Shown here piece after piece: positions 31,635 to 39,083 of a stretch of 64,000 bases of DNA. Source of the stretch: Pseudoduganella flava (GTDB lineage: Bacteria; Pseudomonadota; Gammaproteobacteria; Burkholderiales; Burkholderiaceae_D); the NCBI RefSeq assembly GCF_007830495.1, contig NZ_VLKW01000001.1, positions 372,001 to 436,000 of the forward strand. The letters are read 5' to 3'. Position 1 is the first letter of the stretch. Each line of letters begins with the position of its first letter. A program made the translations under genes and the position numbers. Below the pieces are notes generated by a model. It was not told where the DNA came from. It did no database searches and saw nothing but the letters and a program-made list of their open reading frames with translations.

Positions 31635-32918
31635 ATGACAAACTTCCAATGCCACTACGAGAGCCTGAAAGTCACCCGCGACGCGCCGCCCGAGGTCATC
31701 CGGGCAGCGTATCGTTCACTGTCGCAAAAACACCATCCGGATAAGAACGGCGGGAATCCTGACGCCGCACGGGTCATGTCCCGCCTGAACCTCGCGTACA
31801 GCGTGCTGTCCGATGCGGTGCAACGGGAACTCTACGATCTGCAGCTGCGTGCCCGCGCGCAGCGCCACGCCTTCCACGAAGCCACCGCCGACGGCGGCGC
31901 TGGCGCCGTGCCGCCGGACGACTACGCAAGCTACGCCGAAGAGGCCCCGCCGAAGCAACCCGACGCCGGTATCGGCAAGCTGTCCGGCTGGTTCATCCGG
32001 CACGTGGGCGCCCGCAAGGGGCGCGCAGCGGCGATCGTGTTCGGCGTGCTCGGCTTGGCCTTGGCCGTGCTTTGCTGGTCGATCTGGAACGAGCAGCGCA
32101 CGATGCATCTGCTGGAACACGCGGCCAGTACGGCGCGTGACGCCGTGCCTGCGCGGGATGCCGAATCGGTCCCCGCTGCCGAACCAACAGTCGTCACGAA
32201 GGCACCCGATACCCCGGCCGCGGAGCCGGTGTCGGCCACTGCTGCGCCCGGCGCGGCGTCCGTGCCTGCGTCCACCGCGCAGGGCGGCGGAGTGCCGCCG
32301 GCCGTCGCCAAGAGCTCGGAGTATGAACGCCTGACCGCGCTGTTGAAAAGCATGGGCCTAGGCCTCTACAAGCTCGACTTGCCCGCGCAGGCCGCCAGGC
32401 GGGCGGCGCCGCCGCCCGAACCGGGCAAGGCTGCGCGGGAACCGGCCGCCACGGCATCGGCGCGCGTACCGGCGGGCACCCCGGCGCCCGCTTCCGAACC
32501 GGCACATGCGCGCGACGAGGCGCCCGTCGTCGCCGAGCCGGCACGCGCCGAGACCAAGGTTGCTGCCGAGGCGAACCGGGCCAGTGCCGCGCCGGTCGCA
32601 AATGGCAACGTCAATGCAAGCGCGAACGCGAACGTGGAAAGCGCCGCACCGCGCCAGCCAGTCGTCATCGATGGACGTGCTTGCGCCCCGGCGTATCCGC
32701 CGCGCGCCTACGCGAACGGCGAGACGGGCGCGGTGCGGATGGCGCTGCTGGTCGGCGGCGACGGCAACGTCATCGAAGCGAAAGTGAAGAAGTCGAGCGG
32801 TTCGAGCGAACTCGATCGGGCGGCGCGCAAGGCGCTGTCGCAGTGCAAATTCAAGGTGTCCGCCAGCCAGGCAGAGCCGGCGTGGACGACGCTGGAGTAC
32901 GTGTTCTCGATCGATTGA
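31635..32918 (+). CDS. J-domain - transmembrane - TonB C-terminal protein
   Basis: 427 residues. N-terminal DnaJ domain (1-70) with the HPD motif at 34-36 in 'QKHHPDKNGGN', the signature for stimulating Hsp70 ATPase. One membrane helix at about 130-147 ('AAIVFGVLGLALAVLCW') places the J-domain in the cytoplasm. A long Ala/Pro/Glu-rich linker follows (~150-340), then a TonB C-terminal domain (~345-427, 'ACAPAYPPRAYANGETGAVR', 'VIEAKVKKSSGSSELDRAA'). The TonB domain would lie in the periplasm. The layout links DnaK to the cell envelope; I do not recognise a characterised homologue. It is 159 bases after the MFS-TagF gene on the same strand. Confidence 0.85.
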   Translation: MTNFQCHYESLKVTRDAPPEVIRAAYRSLSQKHHPDKNGGNPDAARVMSRLNLAYSVLSDAVQRELYDLQLRARAQRHAFHEATADGGAGAVPPDDYASYAEEAPPKQPDAGIGKLSGWFIRHVGARKGRAAAIVFGVLGLALAVLCWSIWNEQRTMHLLEHAASTARDAVPARDAESVPAAEPTVVTKAPDTPAAEPVSATAAPGAASVPASTAQGGGVPPAVAKSSEYERLTALLKSMGLGLYKLDLPAQAARRAAPPPEPGKAAREPAATASARVPAGTPAPASEPAHARDEAPVVAEPARAETKVAAEANRASAAPVANGNVNASANANVESAAPRQPVVIDGRACAPAYPPRAYANGETGAVRMALLVGGDGNVIEAKVKKSSGSSELDRAARKALSQCKFKVSASQAEPAWTTLEYVFSID

Positions 32919-32969
32919 CGGGCGGGAGCGGTGCCGATCTCCGCGCCGGTCTGCACAGTATTGCCGCTC

Positions 32970-33009
32970 AAACTAATCGTATTAGGTATAATCCTAATCT
33001 GATTAGTTT
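32970..33009 (+). promoter_or_regulatory. TetR promoter-operator: inverted repeat around the -10 box
   Basis: Two 17-base arms, AAACTAATCGTATTAGG (32970-32986) and CCTAATCTGATTAGTTT (32993-33009), are inverted copies with two mismatches. They enclose TATAAT (32987-32992), a consensus -10 box. Binding of a repressor dimer would cover the promoter. The TetR gene starts 14 bases later, so autorepression is the natural reading. The -35 is weak (TTGCCG at 32961, 20-base spacer). Confidence 0.75.
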
Positions 33010-33022
33010 TTTGGGCCAAAGC

Positions 33023-33598
33023 ATGCCACGTATTGGATTGACGCCGGAGCGCCTCGCGGAAGCGGCAGGCGCGTTAGCCGACGAAATCGGCTTTCGATCC
33101 GTCACGTTGACGGAGCTGGCGCGCCGCTTCGACATGAAGGTGGCGAGCCTCTACTCCCATGTGAAAAATTCCGAGGATCTGATGGCGCGTGTCGCGTTGC
33201 TGGCGTTGGACCGGCTCGCCGATCGCGCCGAGCAGGCCCTCGTGGGCCGTTCCGGCAAGGATGCGCTGATCGCAATGGCCAACGTGCATCGCGCGTTCGC
33301 GCGGGAACATCCGGGCCTGTTCGAAGCGGCCCGCCACCGGCTGGAAGGCCCATTCACCGACGATAACGGCGGGATCAGGATTTCTCGTGCTACACGCGCC
33401 GTCCTGCGCGGCTATGCGCTGGACGACGTCGAATGCACGCACGCGATGCGCCTGATGGGCAGCGTGTTTCTCGGCTTTCCGATGCTGGAGCTTTCCGGCA
33501 GCTTCGACCATAGCCAGCCGGCGATCGACACCTCATGGGACCGGGCCATCGATGCCCTCGACGCCGTACTCAAAGGCTGGCAACGGCCCTCCATCTGA
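33023..33598 (+). CDS. TetR/AcrR-family regulator with WHG-type C-domain
   Basis: 191 residues from ATG 33023. The HTH 'FRSVTLTELARRFDMKVASLYSHVKNSEDL' is at about 22-52. The C-terminal domain ('AMANVHRAFAREHPGLFEAA', 'THAMRLMGSVFLGFPMLE') resembles the WHG family of TetR proteins. It is preceded by a strong operator surrounding its own -10 box and followed 10 bases later by an SGNH hydrolase gene, which it probably controls. Confidence 0.92.
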   Translation: MPRIGLTPERLAEAAGALADEIGFRSVTLTELARRFDMKVASLYSHVKNSEDLMARVALLALDRLADRAEQALVGRSGKDALIAMANVHRAFAREHPGLFEAARHRLEGPFTDDNGGIRISRATRAVLRGYALDDVECTHAMRLMGSVFLGFPMLELSGSFDHSQPAIDTSWDRAIDALDAVLKGWQRPSI

Positions 33599-33608
33599 AA
33601 GCCCTTCG

Positions 33609-34805
33609 ATGACTTCTGCACCTCTTTCCTTCAGCACGCCGTTATCGCCGGAGTTCATCCATGGCGCGATCGAGATCGAACGTACCGCGGCCGGCCTGCT
33701 GCCGCACCGGCTTCCCGGATGGGTGCGCGAGCGGCATGGCGATGCGCAGCTGGCGATGGTCGAATCGCAGCCCGCGGGAGTCCGCCTGGTGTTCCAGACC
33801 GCGGCCACCACGCTGGAACTGCTGACGCTGCCCACCAAGCGGGTCTACCGGAACATGCCGCCGCGCGGGGATGGCGTGTACGACCTGCTCACGGACGGCC
33901 GGTTGACGCATCAGGCCAGTGCCCCGGGCGGCAACGCGCTGCACATCGACATGGCAACCGGTGCGGTCGATCCGCAGCCCGGCACCGTGCAGACGCTGCG
34001 TTTCCAAGGTCTTGCCACGGGCCTGAAAACGATCGAGATCTGGCTGCCGCACGACGAGACGGCCGAACTGGTGGCCTTGCGCTCCGACGCCAGCGTCACG
34101 CCGGTCACCGTACCAGGCCGACGCCGGTGGGTGCATCACGGCAGCTCCATCAGCCACGGTTCGAATGCCACGCATCCGTCGGGAACGTGGCCGGCGGTGG
34201 CCGCCGCTGGGGCAGCGGTCGATCTGGTGAACCTCGGGTTCGGCGGGAACGCGCTGCTCGATCCCTTCACGGCACGCACCATCCGCGACATGCGGGCCGA
34301 CTTGATCAGCATGAAGATCGGCATCAACGTGGTCAATACGGATGCGATGCGGCTGCGCGCATTCGTTCCGGCCGTCCACGGGTTCCTCGACACCATCAGG
34401 GACGGTCACCCCACCACGCCGTTGCTCGTCGTGTCGCCTATCTACTGCCCGATCCACGAAGAGCGGCCCGGCCCGACGGCATTCGATACGGCGGCCCTCG
34501 CACAAGGGCGCCTGTCGTTCGTCGCTTCCGGCGCGGAGAGCGACGTCGGCCAGGGCAAGCTGAATCTGGTGGTGATCCGCGCGCAGCTGCAAGCGATCGT
34601 GCGGCAGCGGGCGAAAACGGACCCCCATCTCCATTACCTGGATGGCACCCGGTTGTATGGCGCGAGCGATAACCAGCGTCATCCACTGCCCGACGCACTG
34701 CACCCGGACGCGTTCACTCACCGGCAGATGGGCGAGCGCTTCACCGATGCCGTGTTCGTGCAGGGCCCCATCAGGCCAGCGTTCGCGGCAAAATCATCAG
34801 GGTAA
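33609..34805 (+). CDS. SGNH/GDSL-family hydrolase with N-terminal beta domain
   Basis: 398 residues from ATG 33609. Residues ~1-175 form a beta-rich accessory domain ('AIEIERTAAGLLPHRLPGWV', 'GLKTIEIWLPHDETAEL'). The SGNH domain then shows block I 'VHHGSSISHGSNA' (nucleophile Ser), block II Gly in 'VNLGFGGNALLDP', block III Asn in 'SMKIGINVVN' and a late 'DALHPDAF' with the catalytic Asp and His. All four blocks are present, so it should be an active esterase. No signal peptide. Substrate unknown; it is in an operon with a TetR regulator, which points to an inducible xenobiotic or acyl-sugar esterase. Confidence 0.88.
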   Translation: MTSAPLSFSTPLSPEFIHGAIEIERTAAGLLPHRLPGWVRERHGDAQLAMVESQPAGVRLVFQTAATTLELLTLPTKRVYRNMPPRGDGVYDLLTDGRLTHQASAPGGNALHIDMATGAVDPQPGTVQTLRFQGLATGLKTIEIWLPHDETAELVALRSDASVTPVTVPGRRRWVHHGSSISHGSNATHPSGTWPAVAAAGAAVDLVNLGFGGNALLDPFTARTIRDMRADLISMKIGINVVNTDAMRLRAFVPAVHGFLDTIRDGHPTTPLLVVSPIYCPIHEERPGPTAFDTAALAQGRLSFVASGAESDVGQGKLNLVVIRAQLQAIVRQRAKTDPHLHYLDGTRLYGASDNQRHPLPDALHPDAFTHRQMGERFTDAVFVQGPIRPAFAAKSSG

Positions 34806-34852
34806 GGGCAGCGGCGATTCGCGTTGCTTAGCATGAGTGACGGTGCAAAGCA

Positions 34853-34884
34853 AAAAGCCCAAGTGCGCGAACACTTGGGCTTTT
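34853..34884. terminator. Bidirectional terminator downstream of tRNA-Pro and the SGNH gene
   Basis: AAAAGCCCAAGTG (34853-34865) and CACTTGGGCTTTT (34872-34884) form a 13-base-pair stem with a six-base loop, with A and T runs on either side, so it can end transcripts from both directions. Confidence 0.85.
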
Positions 34885-34895
34885 CTGAATTCGTC

Positions 34896-34972
34896 TGGTC
34901 GGGGTGAGAGGATTCGAACCTCCGGCCTCTACGTCCCGAACGTAGCGCTCTACCAGGCTAAGCTACACCCCG
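34896..34972 (-). tRNA. tRNA-Pro (anticodon CGG)
   Basis: 77 nucleotides on the minus strand beginning CGGGGTGTAGCTTAGCCTGG and ending CACCCCGACCA with an encoded CCA. The acceptor stem pairs CGGGGTG with CACCCCG. The anticodon arm is CTACG-TTCGGGA-CGTAG, giving anticodon CGG for proline codon CCG, and the T arm has GGTTCGAATCC. A terminator lies just downstream. Confidence 0.95.
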
Positions 34973-35109
34973 ATTTGGTGAAGAGGCATGATTAAACCAG
35001 ATTTCTGGGATTCTGGCAACTGTTCCGGGGAGAATTTCGGCATGCTTCCGCGCAGTTCGCCATCCCGTTCTCCTTCGGGTACCATCGCGGCCACATCGAA
35101 GGAGTCCTT

Positions 35110-35457
35110 ATGGCCGTTACCATTTACCACAATAACGCATGCAGCAATTCGCGCGGCGCGCTGGCGCTGATCCGCGAAGCGGGCATCGAACCCGTCGTCA
35201 TCGACTACCTGAAGAATCCGCCGACGCGCGCGCAGCTCGCGGACATGATCGCGCAGGCCGGCCTCACGGTGCGCGGCGCGATGCGCGACAAGGGCGATCT
35301 GTACGAGGAGCTGAAGCTCGCCGATCCGGCGCTGACGGACGGCCAGCTGCTCGATGCGATGATCGCCCATCCCGCGCTGATCAACCGGCCGTTCGTCGTC
35401 ACGGACAAGGGCGTGCGGCTGTGCCGCCCGCCGGCCACGGTGCACGAGATCCTGTAA
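35110..35457 (+). CDS. arsC: ArsC-family arsenate reductase (YfgD-like)
   Basis: 115 residues. Thioredoxin-fold ArsC of the glutaredoxin-linked group: 'MAVTIYHNNACSNSRGALAL' with the catalytic Cys at residue 11, 'VIDYLKNPPTRAQLADMI', 'AMRDKGDLYEEL' and the cis-proline region 'HPALINRPFVVTDKGVRL'. At 115 residues it is close to the short YfgD-type branch rather than the ~140-residue ars-operon ArsC, and no arsenic resistance genes surround it. Known chemistry is arsenate reduction with glutathione and glutaredoxin; its true substrate in this branch is uncertain. Confidence 0.88.
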   Translation: MAVTIYHNNACSNSRGALALIREAGIEPVVIDYLKNPPTRAQLADMIAQAGLTVRGAMRDKGDLYEELKLADPALTDGQLLDAMIAHPALINRPFVVTDKGVRLCRPPATVHEIL

Positions 35458-35503
35458 ACGCCGCGCGGCGCCCGCAGGCGCCGCGTGATGTGGCGTGGCG
35501 GAG

Positions 35504-36724
35504 TCAGGGCTGCGCTTGCAGGCTGACCTTGACTGGGTGGGCGGCACGCTTCGCTGCATCGGCCACGTAGGCTTGCCACTGGGCGGCCGTGGTGATTTCG
35601 CCGGCGCGGCTCCACGCGCCGCCGACGTAGTAGCGCAGCGGCTGGCCGGACTTCACCTTCGCGTAGACGAGGTTGTTCAGCGGGTCGTCGACGAAGTCCT
35701 GCGCCGTCGGCAGGATCACCGCGGTGCCGAACGCGCCGTTCGACTTCTGCTCGACCCACTGCAGCAACGTGCCGGTGCTCTTGTCGCGCTTGACGTCGAT
35801 GACGGGGCTCTGGCCCTTGTCGGCCGGCGTCTTGTTCAGGCCCACGGCCACCGTCAGCGTCTCGGGGCCCTTGAACTCGAACGTGCTGTCCATCTGGTCG
35901 AGGTAGTGGCCCGCATCCACGGTGAAGCGCTTCACTTCCGTGACCTGGGTGCCGGCGGCATCCCATGCGTCGTAGCGCAGTTCGAAGACCGCTCGCACGG
36001 GGCCGTTCGCCAGTACCTTCCAGCCCGCGTAGTTCTTCGACACGTACAGCTGTTTGCCGTCCCAGACGCCGACGCCGCCCGCACCGCGCGACTTGCCGAC
36101 GTTGTACATGTCCATGCCTTCACCCTCGTCGTGGTGGTAGTGGTCATGGCCCTTGTTGTACCAGCGGTCGACGATCGGGTACGGCACGCGCTTGAACCAG
36201 ATGTCCAGGCCCGACGTCTCCAGCACTTCCTTGCCGCTGCCCGGCGGCGCCGGCGCCATCAGCGCGGGGCCGTAGGTGCGGTGGCCGATCTTGTCGTTCT
36301 CCCACGCGAAGTCGTCCAGCCGCTCCGGCACGTAGCGTGCGAAGGCCTGGACCGGGAAGACGGGCGACACGGTGTCCGTCGTCTCGATCGTGTAGGTGGC
36401 GCTCTTCTCGCCGGCCTTGAAGCTGTGCTGGAAGATCAGTTCACCGTAGGCGGCGCCGACGTTCTTCGGGTCCTTCGCCAGCGGCGCCACGTTCGTGACC
36501 TGGTACGGTACCGGCTTGCCGCTGGCGTCCTTGACGGCGATCTTCTGGATCAGCGCGCCGGGCAGGGCGGCGTTCACTTCGGTCCACGGGATCGTCACCG
36601 TCTCGGACGGGCGGGCGCTGTCGAGGTCCTGCGCCAAGGTCACGCGCAGGCTGGCCGCATGGACAGCGGCCGGCAGCAGCAACGAGGTGATCAGGGCTGC
36701 AATGGTGGAACGGTTCGGGGTCAT
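35504..36724 (-). CDS. DUF4861 secreted protein of a pectin-degradation cluster
   Basis: 406 residues from ATG 36724 with GAAAGG upstream; an in-frame GTG at 36742 is an alternative. Signal peptide MTPNRSTIAALITSLLLPAA cut near 'VHAA'. The remainder is a DUF4861 domain ('PGALIQKIAVKDASGKPVPY', 'WYNKGHDHYHHDEGEGMDMY', 'VLANGPVRAVFELRYDAW'), a beta-sandwich family found with pectin or rhamnogalacturonan enzymes. The His-rich 'KGHDHYHHDEGEG' is a likely metal or active site. It is 14 bases after the GH105 gene, so one operon. The catalytic role, lyase or hydrolase, is not established. Confidence 0.85.
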   Translation of the reverse strand: MTPNRSTIAALITSLLLPAAVHAASLRVTLAQDLDSARPSETVTIPWTEVNAALPGALIQKIAVKDASGKPVPYQVTNVAPLAKDPKNVGAAYGELIFQHSFKAGEKSATYTIETTDTVSPVFPVQAFARYVPERLDDFAWENDKIGHRTYGPALMAPAPPGSGKEVLETSGLDIWFKRVPYPIVDRWYNKGHDHYHHDEGEGMDMYNVGKSRGAGGVGVWDGKQLYVSKNYAGWKVLANGPVRAVFELRYDAWDAAGTQVTEVKRFTVDAGHYLDQMDSTFEFKGPETLTVAVGLNKTPADKGQSPVIDVKRDKSTGTLLQWVEQKSNGAFGTAVILPTAQDFVDDPLNNLVYAKVKSGQPLRYYVGGAWSRAGEITTAAQWQAYVADAAKRAAHPVKVSLQAQP

Positions 36725-36738
36725 CGTGTTCGTGCCTT

Positions 36739-38142
36739 TCACTGGTGTTCGCGGTAGTCGGTCTTGCCGCCATCCTTCGGCTGGTAATGATACGTGCGAA
36801 CCTTGTACTCGATGTTGACGTTCGGGTTTTTAATCAACTTGATGATTTCCGCGCCGGCCAGCAGCACCGGGCCGTAGCCGTGCAGCGCATGCACGCTGGT
36901 CGGGCGGTTGTAGTAGTACACCTGGTCCGATGCCAAGGTCGTGCCCACGCAGGTGCCATCCACTTCGCCCTTCGGCGTGATCTTCGTCGACACGCCGATC
37001 CAGCCGGCCTGCGCGATCGAGCCGTACACGGTGGGGCTGATCCAGCCCTGGTTGATCGCATGCGCGAACACGTACGTGAAGATGGCCGAGGCGGAGGTCT
37101 CCAGGTAGCTGTCGTTCCGGTCCAGCATCTGGTGCCACAGGCCGCTGCCGGACTGCAGTTCGGCGATGCCCTTCAGCGTGGCGCGCAGCTGGTACAGCAC
37201 CTTGTCGTACCCGGGGTGGTCCTTCGGCAGCACGTCGAGCAGGTCGCTCATCGCCAGCACCGCCCAGCCGTTCGCGCGGCCCCAGTAGAAGCGCGGCGAA
37301 TCGGGCACGTGCTGGTGCCAGCCGTGGGTGAAGAGGTTCAGCTGCGGGTTGTACAGGCGCTGCGCCATGCCCAGCACGTTCGCGACGGCCAGGTCGTAGT
37401 ATTTGCGCTCGCCCGTCATGCGGCCCATTTCGGCCAGCGCGGGAATGCTCATGTACATGTCGTCGGCCCACAGCGACACGGCCTGCGGGCGCTTGCGCGC
37501 CATCGTGCCGTCGGCAAGGCGGAACTGCTTGTTCGCGACCCAGTCGCTGCAGGTGGCGATCATGCCCGACAGGTCCGGGCCTACCTTGGCGGCGCGGGCG
37601 CGCATCAGCGCGGCGCACATCGAGCCCGAGTCGTCCAGCGAGCGCGGATCGAGGAAGCGCGCGAAGCTGTTGGCGCGCTCCAGGTGGAACTTCTGTTCCT
37701 GGGCGCGGAAGTAGGGCAACGTCTGCGCGAAGAAGTCGAGGTGGCGCTTCGTCATCGCGGTGAAGCGGTCGTCGCCCGTCACCTGCGCGGCCTTCAGCAG
37801 GCCAGTATGCACGACGCCCATCTCGTAGACGAGGATGCCGTAGTCGCCAGCGGTTTCCTCGAAGGCGGCGTCGGCGATGGGGTTCTTGAAGTCGGTGACG
37901 GGCGCGCCCGTCTTCTTGTTGACGACGCGGGTCGGCGTGGCCTGGTCCATGTAGGCGCGCACGCGGTTCAACTGCTCGGTGACCTCGGCCACCGCCGGCA
38001 TCTTGTACGGCACCGGATACGTGCCTTCGGCGGGATCCTTCAGGTTCTTGTTGTCCGGATTGCGGAAGGGGCCGTCGGCATGGGCATTGCCCAGCAACGC
38101 GCAGCAGGCCAGGGCGGCCAGCACTCGGGTCGGTTTCTTCAC
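36739..38142 (-). CDS. GH105 unsaturated rhamnogalacturonyl hydrolase, exported
   Basis: 467 residues, started at a GTG at 38142 because it follows AGGAGA by five bases and begins a signal peptide (VKKPTRVLAALACCALLGNAHA); the longer frame runs through repeat DNA. The (alpha/alpha)6 barrel of GH88/GH105 is evident: 'ADDMYMSIPALAEMGRMTG' includes the catalytic Asp, then 'FTHGWHQH', 'FYWGRANGWAVLAMSDLLDV', 'GLWHQMLDRNDSYLETSASA'. The family hydrates unsaturated galacturonyl ends made by rhamnogalacturonan lyases. First gene of a pair with DUF4861, with a double GntR-type site in the promoter. Confidence 0.9.
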   Translation of the reverse strand: MKKPTRVLAALACCALLGNAHADGPFRNPDNKNLKDPAEGTYPVPYKMPAVAEVTEQLNRVRAYMDQATPTRVVNKKTGAPVTDFKNPIADAAFEETAGDYGILVYEMGVVHTGLLKAAQVTGDDRFTAMTKRHLDFFAQTLPYFRAQEQKFHLERANSFARFLDPRSLDDSGSMCAALMRARAAKVGPDLSGMIATCSDWVANKQFRLADGTMARKRPQAVSLWADDMYMSIPALAEMGRMTGERKYYDLAVANVLGMAQRLYNPQLNLFTHGWHQHVPDSPRFYWGRANGWAVLAMSDLLDVLPKDHPGYDKVLYQLRATLKGIAELQSGSGLWHQMLDRNDSYLETSASAIFTYVFAHAINQGWISPTVYGSIAQAGWIGVSTKITPKGEVDGTCVGTTLASDQVYYYNRPTSVHALHGYGPVLLAGAEIIKLIKNPNVNIEYKVRTYHYQPKDGGKTDYREHQ

Positions 38143-38169
38143 CTTGTCTCCTAGGGGTGAGCTTGATAT

Positions 38170-38200
38170 TTGGTCAGGCCATTCTAGATTGGTCCGGCCA
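38170..38200. promoter_or_regulatory. Double FadR/GntR-type operator upstream of the GH105 gene
   Basis: TTGGTCAGGCCA (38170-38181) and TTGGTCCGGCCA (38189-38200) are near-identical, nearly palindromic 12-mers 19 bases apart, 28 bases upstream of the GH105 start. The TGGTC-N-GGCCA pattern fits FadR-subfamily GntR regulators, one of which is the next gene (38336). Confidence 0.6.
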
Positions 38201-38238
38201 GTTGTGCAAGGTGGGCTGACCACGAACGGCAGAGCCCG

Positions 38239-38310
38239 TGTCCCCTGGTGCCAGGCACCAAGGGACATTGGGCTGAGGCTGTGTCCCCTCGTGCCTGGCA
38301 CGAAGGGACA
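38239..38310. repeat. Two copies of a 29-base palindromic repeat
   Basis: Copies at 38239-38267 and 38282-38310 share TGTCCCCT-SGTGCCWGGCACSA-AGGGACA: an outer stem TGTCCC/GGGACA and an inner palindrome GGTGCC/GGCACC, each copy able to form a hairpin. They lie between the GntR gene and the GH105 promoter, and are of the same style as the other GGGAC/GTCCC repeats in the window. Confidence 0.8.
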
Positions 38311-38335
38311 TAAGCTCAGCAGTAGGAGGAGTTTT

Positions 38336-39019
38336 TCAGCCGCGCGAGAACGTGCGCGTCACGCGTTCGAGGTGGGCGCGCATCGCGTGGCGGGCACCGG
38401 CGGGGTCGTGGGCTGCGATGGCTTCGAGGATCTTGCGGTGGTCCGGCAGCGTTTGCAGGCGCAGGTCCTCGGTCTGGTAGTGTTCCTTCAGCTTGTGCCA
38501 CAGCGTGCCGCGGTGGTTCCACAGCGTTTCGACGACGCCGACCAGCGCCGTGTTGCCCGTCGCGCGGGCGATCGCCATGTGGAAGTTGCGGTCGGCCTGC
38601 TCGTTGCTGGCGCGGTCTTCGTGGTGGCGTTCCATCTCTTCGACGGCGCGCAGGATCGCATCGACGGCCGCGCCGGTGGCGACCTTGGCGGCGATGGCCG
38701 CCACTTCCGATTCGATCAGGCGGCGTGCGGCCAGCACTTCAAAGGGGCCCGGGCCGGGTTCGGGGACGTCCGCCGGCAGCGGCTGTTCGCACACGTAGAC
38801 GCCGGACCCGCCACGCACTTCGACGACGCCGCCCAGCTCCAGCGCGATCAGCGCTTCCCGCAGCGAGGCGCGGCTGACCGACAGCTTGGCGGCCAGCTCG
38901 CGCTCGGCCGGCAGGCGCTCGCCCGGGCCGATCTTCTCTTGCTGGATCATCGTCTGCACACGGTCCGCGACGACGCGGTACAGCCGCGGCTCCGGCACGG
39001 TCGAATCGGTCTTTTTCAT
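38336..39019 (-). CDS. FadR-subfamily GntR transcriptional regulator
   Basis: 227 residues. N-terminal winged helix of the GntR family: 'RVQTMIQQEKIGPGERLPAERELAAKL', 'VSRASLREALIALELGGVVE', 'RGGSGVYV'. The C-terminal FCD domain ('FEVLAARRLIESEVAAIAA', 'DRNFHMAIARATGNTALVGV') contains the Asp/His residues that bind a metal and a carboxylate ligand. It lies upstream of the GH105-DUF4861 operon on the same strand, and a pair of TTGGTC-N-GGCCA sites sits in between. It probably senses a uronate-derived sugar acid. Confidence 0.92.
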   Translation of the reverse strand: MKKTDSTVPEPRLYRVVADRVQTMIQQEKIGPGERLPAERELAAKLSVSRASLREALIALELGGVVEVRGGSGVYVCEQPLPADVPEPGPGPFEVLAARRLIESEVAAIAAKVATGAAVDAILRAVEEMERHHEDRASNEQADRNFHMAIARATGNTALVGVVETLWNHRGTLWHKLKEHYQTEDLRLQTLPDHRKILEAIAAHDPAGARHAMRAHLERVTRTFSRG

Positions 39020-39083
39020 CGTGGTCCCCTGTTCTTGTTATGACGGCCGATGCGTGGCCGTTCGCTGCGTGCGCCCGGCTGCT

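Noticed and set aside
38143-38301. Longer start for the GH105 protein at 38301
   Set aside because: The extension translates repeat and operator DNA; the GTG at 38142 has a strong ribosome site and begins a signal peptide.
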